Notes: generated by a model not told the origin, from the sequence alone. A stretch of DNA of 64,000 bases from CAINVV01 sp037129695 (GCA_037129695.1 JBAXUL010000005.1:1-64000), one strand, 5' to 3'; counted from the stretch's first letter, positions 46,149 to 55,395 are shown. Program-made: numbers and translations.

Positions 46149-47576
46149 ATGGTTGTCATCTATCTTTTAGTATCCGTAGCGGTTGTTTTAAGCCTCTTTC
46201 TTATCAGGAACAAACAGGTGGTATATTCACTACTCGCCTTTTTCCTGATTTGGCAGATGTGGTTTACGGCACAGGCAATTACCCATTTTGGACATACCGA
46301 TTCTGTCTATTTTACCTTCGACTCACTGGGCCTGCTGCTGCTGATCACCCTAAGCATTATTGCCGTACCGGCAGCTATTCACAGTTTTATCTATCTTGAA
46401 AATCATTACGAACCACCAAGATCCAGATCAATCTATCTTGCTTCGCTGATCCTTCTGATTACGGCCATCAGCGCAGGGTATCTTTCCAACCACATTGCTG
46501 TAACCTGGATCTTCACCGAAATCACGACACTGAGCGCTTCCGCCCTGATCTACCATCACCGCAATAAACTGGCATTGGAAGGAACCTGGAAATATGTTTT
46601 TATCTGTGCCATCAGCATCACTTTCATTTTTATCGGCATTTTGTTCTTAAGTCTGTCGCTGCAAAATGCAGGTTCGGATGACCTTTCCTTCAGTAATCTG
46701 CTTGCCAAAAGCAAGGAGCTGAATCCGGTATGGCTGCAAATGGCTTTCCTGTTTATTTTCACCGGATTTACGGCCAAACTTGGATTGGTACCAATGTTCA
46801 CTGCAGGAATTGATGCCAAAGATACTGCCCCTGCACCTGCGGGTGCCCTGATGGCCAGTGTATTGATGAACCTTGGCTTTGTCGGAATATTCCGCTTCTA
46901 CATTGTTGTGGCCAATACTCCCCTGCTGCATTGGGCACAGGTTGTAACAGGAACGGCAGCATTTCTGTCGTTATTTGTTGCAACGGTATACATGCTCAAG
47001 GTAAAAAACATTAAACGAATGTTTGCCTATTCCGGCATCGAGCACATGGGACTTGTCATGCTGGGAATTGCAGCCGGCGGAATAGGCTATTATGCTGCCA
47101 TTCTGCACATTATTCTGCATGCATTCGTCAAATCGAGCCTTTTTTTCCAGTACAATCAATTGTACCGGGTTTTCCAGAATAAAAACATTAATTACATCGG
47201 CAATTATTTCAAATACAACACAACCGGTGCCATGGTACTTCTGCTTGGATTCATCAGTGCTGCCGCGATGCCGCCATCCGGACTGTTTGTCAGTGAATTT
47301 CTTATTTTCAAGTCAATTTTTGATGCCAAACAGATTTTGCTGCTGGTGGTTGTGCTGTTGTTGCTGACGATGATCATCTGGGCTTTTGGGAAAAACATCT
47401 TCAAAGTACTTTTTGTCCCGGCAGAAGGTTTTGACGATTCCAATGTGGCCAAAACCAGTCCATGGGAATCAGTAACCCAGTTTGTGCTGCTTGCAACGGC
47501 TGTTTATCTTGGATTGAATCCTCCGGCAGAATTTGTGCAACTCATCAAAGACAGTATTGTGCTGCTACCCAACTAG
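46149..47576 (+). CDS. HyfF-like (NuoN/NuoM-type) antiporter subunit
   Basis: A 475-residue membrane protein with about 13 segments. FTGFTAKLGLVPMF, DAKDTAPAPAGALMASVLMN and KRMFAYSGIEHMGLVMLG are the HyfF hallmarks, including the Lys on the broken helix and the His-Met loop. With the two HyfB-like proteins it gives three antiporter-like subunits in one complex. It is 78 bases before the large-subunit gene. Confidence 0.9.
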   Translation: MVVIYLLVSVAVVLSLFLIRNKQVVYSLLAFFLIWQMWFTAQAITHFGHTDSVYFTFDSLGLLLLITLSIIAVPAAIHSFIYLENHYEPPRSRSIYLASLILLITAISAGYLSNHIAVTWIFTEITTLSASALIYHHRNKLALEGTWKYVFICAISITFIFIGILFLSLSLQNAGSDDLSFSNLLAKSKELNPVWLQMAFLFIFTGFTAKLGLVPMFTAGIDAKDTAPAPAGALMASVLMNLGFVGIFRFYIVVANTPLLHWAQVVTGTAAFLSLFVATVYMLKVKNIKRMFAYSGIEHMGLVMLGIAAGGIGYYAAILHIILHAFVKSSLFFQYNQLYRVFQNKNINYIGNYFKYNTTGAMVLLLGFISAAAMPPSGLFVSEFLIFKSIFDAKQILLLVVVLLLLTMIIWAFGKNIFKVLFVPAEGFDDSNVAKTSPWESVTQFVLLATAVYLGLNPPAEFVQLIKDSIVLLPN

Positions 47577-47654
47577 AAAAGGGAAAATTTAGATACCGTT
47601 ATTTGGAGAAGACATCAAACGAAAAAGACAAATCATACAGCAAATTGCTTCATT

Positions 47655-49151
47655 ATGCATACGCTTCAAATTAAAAACAACGAGTCGAGGCCCCTATCCG
47701 AAATTCCGGATATGGAATACGGTGCATTTTTTCAGCTTAACACCGAATTAGTGGATGGTAACCCGGAAAGACATTGTGTCAATTATTTTGGTATACCCGA
47801 AAGTAAAAGTGTCAGGTTTTTCTGTTGCATTGCAGATGACAAGGAACATGTCATACACCTCTCCTCGTGCCTGGTTCAACCCCAGGAAATACTCGCCTCG
47901 TTTTCTGCCCGCTTGCTATGTTTCGAAAAATTCGAACGCGAGATTCATGAAAATTTCGGCATCAAATACAGCGATCACCCCTGGTTGAAGCCTGTGAGGT
48001 ATCCCTTCGACCGTGCAGATCAAAGCCGGTCCATCTCCAATTATCCATTTTATTCCATTGACAGCGAAGAACTTCACGAGGTTGGCGTGGGTCCAATCCA
48101 TGCAGGCGTGATCGAACCCGGGCATTTCAGGTTCATTTGCAATGGAGAACAGATTCTGCACCTTGAAATACAGCTGGGTTATCAGCACAGGGGAATCGAA
48201 AAATTAATTTTGGAACAGCAGAAACTTTCTCAGTTGGCGACATTGGCAGAAAATATCACTGGTGACACGGTGGTTGGACATTCTACAGCTTTTGCTCAGA
48301 TTTGGGAAAGTTTGTGTGGCTTTGAAACATCACGCAGCATTGATTTTTCCCGTACCATAGCCCTTGAACTCGAACGAATAGCTATTCATACAGGTGATTT
48401 AAGTGCTGCCTGCACCGACATTGCCTACCAATTGGGTAGTTCCGTATTTGGCAGGCTGCGTACACCCATTGTCAATTTCATGCAGGAATGGTGTGGCAAC
48501 AGATTAATCAAGGGTCTGATAAGACCCGGACTGGATCGCTTTCCATTCACTACAGCTCTGGCAGAAAGGCTTTCAGAAATTCTGGACGTTTTTGAACCTG
48601 ATTTTATCGAGATGAACAAGCAGTTGTTTAGTCTTCCCAGCGCACTTTCCCGTTTCGAACGGACAGGTGTTGTAACTGTCGAAGACGCCTCCTCCGTCGG
48701 GGTTGTTGGAATGGCTGCGCGGACAAGTGGAGTTAAGAGGGATATCCGCTCCAGCCATCCTACAGGGTTGTATCCCGAAATTAAGCACGAAGTAATTGTC
48801 AAGCATCATGGAGATGTTTATTCGCGGGTTCAGCTGCGTAAAAATGAGGTGATACAGTCGATTGGATACCTGAGAAAATTAATGGCAGAACTTCCTGTCG
48901 AATCGGGAAATGAAGTGCTTAAATCGCCGCAAAACAACCTGTTTTCCCTTTCGCTTGTCGAAGGGTGGCGCGGAGAGATCTGCCATTGTGCTATTACCAG
49001 TGAGAATGGGGAACTCAAGCATTATAAAATAAAGGATCCCTCCTTCCACAATTGGCTGGCACTTGCATTGTCAGTTCGAAACAATGAAATTTCAGATTTT
49101 CCGATCTGCAACAAGAGTTTTAACCTTTCTTATGCCGGACATGATTTGTGA
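47655..49151 (+). CDS. HyfG-like NuoCD subunit without nickel ligands
   Basis: 498 residues. Residues 85-115 are NuoC-like (FEREIHENFGI, DHPWLKPVRYP) and residues 140-498 are NuoD/hydrogenase-large-subunit-like (VGPIHAGVIEPGHFRF, LGYQHRGIEKL). The first CxxC of [NiFe] hydrogenases (as in ERICGIC) reads ENITGDT here, so Thr202 and Thr205 replace both cysteines. The C-terminal DPCxxC is replaced by DFPICNKSFNLSYAG. The protein cannot hold a Ni-Fe site. This pattern matches energy-converting-hydrogenase-related (Ehr) complexes, whose reaction is unknown. Confidence 0.88.
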   Translation: MHTLQIKNNESRPLSEIPDMEYGAFFQLNTELVDGNPERHCVNYFGIPESKSVRFFCCIADDKEHVIHLSSCLVQPQEILASFSARLLCFEKFEREIHENFGIKYSDHPWLKPVRYPFDRADQSRSISNYPFYSIDSEELHEVGVGPIHAGVIEPGHFRFICNGEQILHLEIQLGYQHRGIEKLILEQQKLSQLATLAENITGDTVVGHSTAFAQIWESLCGFETSRSIDFSRTIALELERIAIHTGDLSAACTDIAYQLGSSVFGRLRTPIVNFMQEWCGNRLIKGLIRPGLDRFPFTTALAERLSEILDVFEPDFIEMNKQLFSLPSALSRFERTGVVTVEDASSVGVVGMAARTSGVKRDIRSSHPTGLYPEIKHEVIVKHHGDVYSRVQLRKNEVIQSIGYLRKLMAELPVESGNEVLKSPQNNLFSLSLVEGWRGEICHCAITSENGELKHYKIKDPSFHNWLALALSVRNNEISDFPICNKSFNLSYAGHDL

Positions 49152-49277
49152 GAGCATACGGCAAGTTGTCTGGAAAGCCTGAAAATGAAAAGATGAGAGA
49201 GTGTAAAAATGAGATTGGTCACCGAAAATCCGAAATCGATAATTATCGATGGAATTAATCAACTTATAAAATTGCAT

Positions 49278-50036
49278 ATGTTTGATAATCTAAAGATTTG
49301 GTTTCATCAGGGTAAACAATTTATTCCCGACGTCAGGAACGTACAAGTACCCGGAATATTTAAGGGGCGACCGGTGATCTCTCTTGAAAAAGTGGATGAA
49401 AAAGCGCTGGTCGATTGCTGTCCGACCAATGCCATTTCGACTTCTCCGGTGGCCATTGACCTCGGAAAATGCACTTTTTGCGGTGATTGTGCTTTCAGGT
49501 TTCCCAATAAGGTTGTATTTACCAGGGATTATAAGATTTCCACCAATGAGCGCAGTCGCCTGATCATTCAAGAAGGCATCGATGAACCCATCAGACTAAA
49601 TGAAAATATCATCCCCAAGGAATTCAAATCAATATTTGGCAAATCGCTTAAGCTTCGGCAAGTCTCCGCCGGAGGCGACAACAGTTGCGAATGGGAGCTC
49701 AACGCGGCCAACAATGTGCAGTTCGACATGAGCCGTTTCGGAATTGAGTTCGTTGCATCCCCCCGGCACGCAGATGGTATTGTGATTACCGGGCCGATGA
49801 CTGTCAATATGGCCGAACCGCTGCAAATCTGCTACGATGCAACCCCTGATCCCAAAATGGTGGTTCTATGCGGAACAGATGCAATCAGCGGAGGCATTTT
49901 TGATGGTTCTCCCGCACTGGATCGCAGTTTTCTTGACCGCCACAAAGTTGATCTCTACATCCCCGGCAATCCGGCACATCCGCTGACGGTGATCAATGGG
50001 CTATTGGCGCTTACCGGACGAGCGGAGAAAGACTAG
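49278..50036 (+). CDS. Fused ferredoxin/NuoB-like subunit with a depleted proximal cluster site
   Basis: About 252 residues from the family-type start MFDNLKIWFHQGKQFIPD; the frame opens at 49209. Residues 40-75 hold a single ferredoxin-type motif: Cys48-Pro plus Cys65, Cys68 and Cys71, enough for one [4Fe-4S] cluster, where HyfH/NuoI have two. Residues 130-245 are NuoB/HyfI-like. The four proximal-cluster positions are Asp134, Cys137, Asp201 and Asn231, so three of four cysteines are lost, although the surrounding motifs (SCEWELNAANN, SPRHADG, AISGGIF, IPGNPAHP) are intact. The missing cluster should block electron flow to the NuoD-like subunit. Confidence 0.87.
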   Translation: MFDNLKIWFHQGKQFIPDVRNVQVPGIFKGRPVISLEKVDEKALVDCCPTNAISTSPVAIDLGKCTFCGDCAFRFPNKVVFTRDYKISTNERSRLIIQEGIDEPIRLNENIIPKEFKSIFGKSLKLRQVSAGGDNSCEWELNAANNVQFDMSRFGIEFVASPRHADGIVITGPMTVNMAEPLQICYDATPDPKMVVLCGTDAISGGIFDGSPALDRSFLDRHKVDLYIPGNPAHPLTVINGLLALTGRAEKD

Positions 50037-50101
50037 GAGGACTAGGAGACTGGGGGACTGAAAAATATGGAATTTTTTAATTGAGGTCAGGATCGTCTGT
50101 C

Positions 50102-50626
50102 CTAAATCCTATGCGGTTGCGGGGGTATATTATTTTCCTGTCGGGTGATCAGTTCGTCAAGATAACTAAATACCAATTCTATGTTTTTATCCTGATGGTA
50201 TAACTTTTTTCTAATTTCTTCAATTTCGAGTTTCAAGCTCAATGTGTCAGTAAAAATGGCTCTTATTTTGGTGAAAATCCGCATTATCTGAATGTTGACG
50301 GTGATTGCCCTTTCGCTATTTAAAATTCCAGATAACATGGCAACTCCTTGTTCGGTAAATGCATACGGTAAGCTCCTGGTGCCATCCCAACCTGATCTTC
50401 CAAATTGGAATATCAAGTTCTCATATTCTTTTTCATCTAGTTGAAACATTAAATCTTCAGGGAAACGTTTCCGGTTTCTTTTCACCGATTTGTATAAATT
50501 GCCTGTTGAAACATTGTACAATTCGGCCAAGTCTCTGTCCAGCATCACCTTAACCTCCCTAATTAAATAAATCTTGTTGCTGAGGATATCATCGGGTATA
50601 AAAACCTGAGTCTTATCTGATAACAT
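50102..50626 (-). CDS. ORF6N-domain protein
   Basis: A 174-residue protein. The N-terminal 110 residues form an ORF6N DNA-binding domain (MLDRDLAELYNV, FPEDLMFQL, YAFTEQGVAMLSGIL), a KilA-N relative common in phage antirepressors and mobile DNA, followed by a helical tail. No phage genes surround it. It sits alone between the Ehr-type operon and the glycosidase cluster, so it is probably a lone transferred gene. Confidence 0.88.
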   Translation of the reverse strand: MLSDKTQVFIPDDILSNKIYLIREVKVMLDRDLAELYNVSTGNLYKSVKRNRKRFPEDLMFQLDEKEYENLIFQFGRSGWDGTRSLPYAFTEQGVAMLSGILNSERAITVNIQIMRIFTKIRAIFTDTLSLKLEIEEIRKKLYHQDKNIELVFSYLDELITRQENNIPPQPHRI

Positions 50627-50755
50627 TGTAAAATTTTTTGTATAAAATAATTAAACTCAATTTACACTGAGTTACATTATTTCAGGCAAATAAACGAACA
50701 ATGAATTCTTTTTTTTAACTGTGTTGGTTAGTCCTTGCCATATAAACAGATGCGA

Positions 50756-52636
50756 TTACTCTATTTCTCTTGGATCAAGCAACTGAGGAAACCAGGTTTT
50801 GAAGAATGGGTGTCCTTCCTTCGCGTTGCCGGCGGAAGCATAGTCACACAGATCCATCCAGATTGGATCTGCACCCTTTTCCAGGTAGGATTCAGGCATA
50901 AACCTGGCCTTGAATTCCATCCATACATCAGGGTTTTTGGGATCGCTTGGCAGAAGTTCGATGTATCCTTCTTTATCCAGCAAGGGCCGAAGTGATGATT
51001 CTAAGGCAAGTTCAGACAGACGGGCGTCCCTTGAAAGAACAACAGGTCCCCTGACGATTACCAGATTCCTTGGGAATTCTCCCTCAATCAATACTCTACC
51101 GCGCATATCAAGATTGAGTTCTACGATATCCCCCGTCATCCATTTGCGTTCGATCCTGGTATATTTCCCCGGAGTAATATCGCTGATAGTAGTACCATTA
51201 ACCGTCAGGGAAGATTGCTTACTCCATTGCGGGATACGCAATGAGAGAGACAAATTTTCAGGTTTTTGAAGTTGTACCTTCAACGATATCTTCCCTGTTA
51301 CAGGGTAATCCGTATACTGGATCAGTTCAATTTTTTGCTTCCCCGGCGTCATCAGGGAATAACTGCCTGCCGCAAAGAAATTGACTTGCAATCCCTCTTT
51401 GGATGACATCACAGCAGTTAGCGGGAAAGTGAACAATCCACGCGGTCCACTGGCCACGCAGCAATTCAAGCCCATTCCACACTGTTCGCTTCCCTCCAGC
51501 CGTTGACCAGCCAGTGGTGTGTATTTGGCCCAATCTGACCCATCATGATTCATCGCACCCAATAATGCGTTGTAAAAAGACTGTTCGATGGCATCAGCAT
51601 ATTTCGCTTCACCTGTCATCCGGAGTAATTGCTGGCTGAATTTGATCCAGGTTGCCGTCACGCAGGTTTCCTGGTAATGGGAAACAGGCATGGTCTGCAT
51701 TTTCTTTCCTTCAAACCATGCCTCCATTGATGACCCTGATCCTGCAATATTGATCTCAGTTTCATGGATATTTGCCCAGGTTTTCTCTACAGCAACCTTG
51801 TAAATCTCTTTTCCCGTAAGTCTGTAAAGTTCAAGCAAGCCTTCGTAACAGGACATCATTTCATAGGCTTTTTGTCCTTGCTCCCATCCATACCAGCTTG
51901 TTTTTGGTTTCGGAAACCGTTTCGAGACATCCGTATCCGCCTTAGAAATTAATTGAGGACCATCGCCTGTCTCCCATTGCCTTACAATTTCTTCGGCAAA
52001 ATCGAGGTATCTTTTGTCGCCGGTTCGGGCATAAAGCAGACAGATGGGTTCCAAAACTGAGGAGGCAGCCATGCCCCTGTGGTTTCCAAGTTTAACGATC
52101 TGCAGATTTCTCTCAGTGATCTCTTTCATCAAAAAATCAGCTTCCTTGCGTGAGGCCAGAAGGGCCTTTGGTTCTTTGGTCAGGTCGAAATAGGCCAGCA
52201 ACCCGAGCATGCTATACTTTCGTCCCCAGATATCCCATGCTGCAAGGTGTTTGTCATTGGCATAATTTCCAATGTATCCGTCTGATGTTTGGGTAGCTAT
52301 CAAGCCGTTGACTGCATCGTCCAGCTTTTTTTTCAGCAGAAGTTCCGGTTTATAGCGATAAGCCAGGACAGCCGAAGTGAACCATTTTCCCCAAAATTCG
52401 CTTTGCCAGCAACTGGTCTCCGTCCGGTTATTGAAGGGGGCTACCAGACGATTTACATCCTGAGCAAGAATCCGGTTCAGGTAAGAAGCGTCCAACCGTT
52501 CGCCCGCAAAACCATTCATTTTTTCTGATAGTGATGGATACAACCTGTCAGCAACAGCCGGTGCCGGGACTGACTGTGAGAATGAAAATGAGGCAATTAA
52601 CATGAAACTAACCCAAGACCCCAGCATTTTGGACAT
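50756..52636 (-). CDS. GH127-like glycoside hydrolase (DUF1680)
   Basis: A 626-residue secreted protein with a signal peptide (MSKMLGSWVSFMLIASFSFS). It has an (alpha/alpha)6-barrel body and C-terminal beta-rich region. The GH127 zinc-thiolate catalytic set is visible: Glu323-Thr-Cys325 and the pair Cys392-Cys393 (NCCVASGPRG), with one Cys as nucleophile. Characterised members cleave beta-L-arabinofuranosides, while related DUF1680 families act on other sugars. It is the last gene of a five-gene minus-strand group with a GH38 enzyme. Confidence 0.85.
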   Translation of the reverse strand: MSKMLGSWVSFMLIASFSFSQSVPAPAVADRLYPSLSEKMNGFAGERLDASYLNRILAQDVNRLVAPFNNRTETSCWQSEFWGKWFTSAVLAYRYKPELLLKKKLDDAVNGLIATQTSDGYIGNYANDKHLAAWDIWGRKYSMLGLLAYFDLTKEPKALLASRKEADFLMKEITERNLQIVKLGNHRGMAASSVLEPICLLYARTGDKRYLDFAEEIVRQWETGDGPQLISKADTDVSKRFPKPKTSWYGWEQGQKAYEMMSCYEGLLELYRLTGKEIYKVAVEKTWANIHETEINIAGSGSSMEAWFEGKKMQTMPVSHYQETCVTATWIKFSQQLLRMTGEAKYADAIEQSFYNALLGAMNHDGSDWAKYTPLAGQRLEGSEQCGMGLNCCVASGPRGLFTFPLTAVMSSKEGLQVNFFAAGSYSLMTPGKQKIELIQYTDYPVTGKISLKVQLQKPENLSLSLRIPQWSKQSSLTVNGTTISDITPGKYTRIERKWMTGDIVELNLDMRGRVLIEGEFPRNLVIVRGPVVLSRDARLSELALESSLRPLLDKEGYIELLPSDPKNPDVWMEFKARFMPESYLEKGADPIWMDLCDYASAGNAKEGHPFFKTWFPQLLDPREIE

Positions 52637-52786
52637 GATCGACGATTTTTATTTGTATGACTTAATAGGAATTCAATTGAAGAAAATCTTCTGCAATGTA
52701 GTGAAACCCAACCAAAGAAATAATTCCAAGTTTTATGGAAATTTGGAATTGGCAAAATATTCCAAAATCTCACGACAAATCTGAAT

Positions 52787-54682
52787 TCAGGTAGGTGGAT
52801 GCATTCTTTTGTGAAACCACACACTCACCACTTTCATTCTTTCCAATTGTGCAGGGGGCACGCGACGTTTGCAAGTTGAGCGTTCCTGGCTGCCTTCCGG
52901 TGCACCCCAGCGGATTTCAATTCCGTCGTTGGGATTGTAAGCCTTTTCAAAAGCATCTTTCCTTTGGAGAATTTCCCCCATTGTCAGTTTTTGCTCGGTG
53001 CCGTTGGTGCGAGTATAAGTGATGGTAAGTTCTGTTAGTTTCTGGGTCAGCATCTCTTCAAGGTTCTTTTTAACCGATTCAGGTTTTTTAAGCACAGGCA
53101 GTTTGTAATCTTCCGGTGACCTGACAATTTTATCAGGAAAACCGAGCAAAGCGTCCATGGCAATCAAAAGTCTCAAATCGCGGTTGGGGGTAGAGAAATC
53201 CTCCCATTGTCCACCTGTCTGGAAGACTCCGGCCGCACTTCCCGGCATCGGAATCACAGCCCCCGGATGAGATTTCATATACGCTTCACCATTGGATACA
53301 GAGGTGATTCGAACAGTCAGTTGTTCGTAAAGTGCTTGTATCAAATCAAGCAAAGCGGTTTCGGGATCGAGAGGTTTCGGATTGATGGTTCGTTCCATGG
53401 CATGGTAAAAGGCTTCGCTCTTCATGTTCTTTTGCTGCATCGAAAAGGGAACCATTCCGGGGTCAGCACCAATCTCCCTGGATGTCATTAACCTGTATTT
53501 TCCACTATTCCCAACAATCGGACGGAAGGCCTTGAAGCCGGGTTCCCCGATCACCTCACTGGTATTAAAGAGAAAGTTACCCTTCCAGAACCGTTTAATC
53601 CCGACAGTACCATCCGGCTGAGCATCGACAGATAGCAGAACTCCCGGTACGTCTCCCGTCTGGGCCACCTTGTTGACCAAAATAAGGGTATGTCCGTATG
53701 GATCGGCAAAAACCACACCGGGCCGAAGGGCATCCGGGACAAGAGGTACCGGATAATAATCGGATGTTTCGTCATTTAATGCCGTACGGGCAGTTCCCGA
53801 ATGGACACCATTGGCCACCATTCGTACGAAAGTATTGAATTTTCTTATAGGAGATCCTGAAAGTTGAATCTCATTGGTAACCCATCTGCCGGTACGCGGG
53901 GCTTTACCGAGATAACCCCTGTCGCATTCGTGGAAACCAAAAGGAAGCCCCAATTTCCACGAAAAGTAAGCCCGCAGATAGAACGGATTGTCGGCACAAT
54001 CTGGTTGCATCAGCACCTTATCTTTGCCATTGGAGTCATCCTCGTTCAATGAAAGAAAATTGTAGAGAAAATTCCGCTCCCTCATCTGAGTAACCTCTTG
54101 AAGAGCAGTCCAGGAGGAACGTTCATCAGCCTCGTTAAATAGTGCATTCACCCACGCCGAATATTGATCTTCGGAACCGGCATCCCACCCCTTCTGCGTA
54201 TTCCAGACAGCATTGGAGCTAATTTGTGCAGGTTTGCCTGTCACCCAAAAATCCTGCTGAACCACAGAACTGTTATTGGTTCTGAAATTAACCTGGTATT
54301 TGCCTGTTGCACCGGCCTTGAACTCCGCGATCTGCCAGAAAGGCAGCCCCTCTCCGCTCCTGCTTTTGGTGGGTTCAATTGTTCCTGAAGGAGCAGTAAC
54401 CTGGATGATACCTTTCTGAACAGGCTGACTACCGGTTACAAGTACCCTGAAAACCTCACCTGGTCGTGGGTTTCTTGGAGAAACCAGCAAGGCAGTAACG
54501 GTTGGTGAATCTTCGTTGCTATTCGATGCTGGTTGCAAGATGATTTTTTTTTCAATTTTGGATGCGCCTTTCCTGCTTGAAGTGGCATTGCCGCAGGAAG
54601 TGGCAACGAATAACACACAGGCTATCGGAATGATTCCCAGTAATCTGCCAAAAAGGATTACTGATCTTTTTTCTTGATTTTC
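52787..54682 (-). CDS. Lipoprotein of unknown function, possible Cys-His hydrolase
   Basis: About 631 residues. The start at 54682 places a lipobox (FVATSC) at Cys31, so it is probably a lipid-anchored envelope protein. Residues 60-160 look like a beta-sandwich. A middle part has QPDCADNPFYLRAYF, GFHECDRGY, and GVVFADPYGHTLILV. The ordered Cys ... Asp-His arrangement recalls papain-like, transglutaminase or NlpC-type folds, but no family is recognised with confidence. TATCTTTG directly upstream (minus strand, 54694-54701) may be its -7 box, which would give a very short leader. Confidence 0.6.
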   Translation of the reverse strand, partial: ENQEKRSVILFGRLLGIIPIACVLFVATSCGNATSSRKGASKIEKKIILQPASNSNEDSPTVTALLVSPRNPRPGEVFRVLVTGSQPVQKGIIQVTAPSGTIEPTKSRSGEGLPFWQIAEFKAGATGKYQVNFRTNNSSVVQQDFWVTGKPAQISSNAVWNTQKGWDAGSEDQYSAWVNALFNEADERSSWTALQEVTQMRERNFLYNFLSLNEDDSNGKDKVLMQPDCADNPFYLRAYFSWKLGLPFGFHECDRGYLGKAPRTGRWVTNEIQLSGSPIRKFNTFVRMVANGVHSGTARTALNDETSDYYPVPLVPDALRPGVVFADPYGHTLILVNKVAQTGDVPGVLLSVDAQPDGTVGIKRFWKGNFLFNTSEVIGEPGFKAFRPIVGNSGKYRLMTSREIGADPGMVPFSMQQKNMKSEAFYHAMERTINPKPLDPETALLDLIQALYEQLTVRITSVSNGEAYMKSHPGAVIPMPGSAAGVFQTGGQWEDFSTPNRDLRLLIAMDALLGFPDKIVRSPEDYKLPVLKKPESVKKNLEEMLTQKLTELTITYTRTNGTEQKLTMGEILQRKDAFEKAYNPNDGIEIRWGAPEGSQERSTCKRRVPPAQLERMKVVSVWFHKRMHPPT

Positions 54683-54774
54683 CATACTGTGGTCAAAGAT
54701 AAGCGGCAATTGCTTAAAAAAAATAGATTGTCGCGCAAAAATAGATTCTCAAACAGGACATAATTTCAACGGTA

Positions 54775-55215
54775 TCAAACAATCAGTTCCTCCACGATAC
54801 CCACGGCGTCCACAATACATTTTTCGCAAATCTTTTCGAACAGCTTGTTTTCAACGGCGAGGGCATGACCTTCTTCTGAACTTAAATCACACTGAAGCAA
54901 AGCCCTGCAATTGGTTGTTTGATGGATCGACTTAAATTGTGCATCAAACTGACGGATCATCGGATAGGTGGCATTCTTAAGTGCCAAATTATCCTGGCAC
55001 TTTTGCGAATTATACATGCCGAGCACCATGAATGCACCGGTTACAGCCCCGCAGGTCTCCTGAAGTCTTCCCATACCGCCTCCGAATCCTACAGCCGTGT
55101 TCGAGGCAATGGTCCTGTCAAAATTCAGATCTTCGGCAAACGCAACAACGACCGATTGTGCACAATTCAATCCTGATTTAAAAGCAGCAATGGCTTTGGC
55201 TTGATTCGTTTCCAT
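54775..55215 (-). CDS. C_GCAxxG_C_C family protein
   Basis: A 146-residue protein. The defining cysteines and glycines are present: LNCAQSVVVAF, GFGGGMGRLQETCGAVTGA, a further Cys in SQKCQDN, and NCRALLQCD. The family is thought to be redox-active, perhaps with a metal or iron-sulfur cluster, but its function is not established. It lies between the lipoprotein and the UroD-like gene on the same strand. Confidence 0.9.
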   Translation of the reverse strand: METNQAKAIAAFKSGLNCAQSVVVAFAEDLNFDRTIASNTAVGFGGGMGRLQETCGAVTGAFMVLGMYNSQKCQDNLALKNATYPMIRQFDAQFKSIHQTTNCRALLQCDLSSEEGHALAVENKLFEKICEKCIVDAVGIVEELIV

Positions 55216-55320
55216 TTTAAGTTTTATTTATATGTTACTGATTTACTGCGTACGTTCGAACACAAGAAACTTGCTCTTGTCCTCATTTATCACGGACGGT
55301 TATCCTCCCTTTTCACTGTC

Positions 55321-55395
55321 CTTCCCCAGGTTGAAACCGGGGGTTATTCACAGGCAACCCGGTCGGGGTTGAAATCCTGTGCCTATGGTCGACAG
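55321..55395. repeat. REP-like hairpin repeat
   Basis: Two related units share GGTTGAAA (AGGTTGAAACCGGGG and CGGGGTTGAAATCCTG), with CCCC/GGGG and CACAGG/CCTGTG pairings that form nested hairpins. GC content is higher than in the surrounding intergenic DNA. It looks like a repetitive extragenic palindrome of the kind scattered in many genomes; copy number cannot be judged from one window. Confidence 0.5.

Noticed and set aside
48425..48802. Minus-strand frame of 125 codons inside the HyfG-like gene
   Set aside because: It is the antisense of a conserved coding region.
47655..49151. Active [NiFe] hydrogenase or formate hydrogenlyase
   Set aside because: Both CxxC nickel motifs are missing and no maturation genes are nearby.
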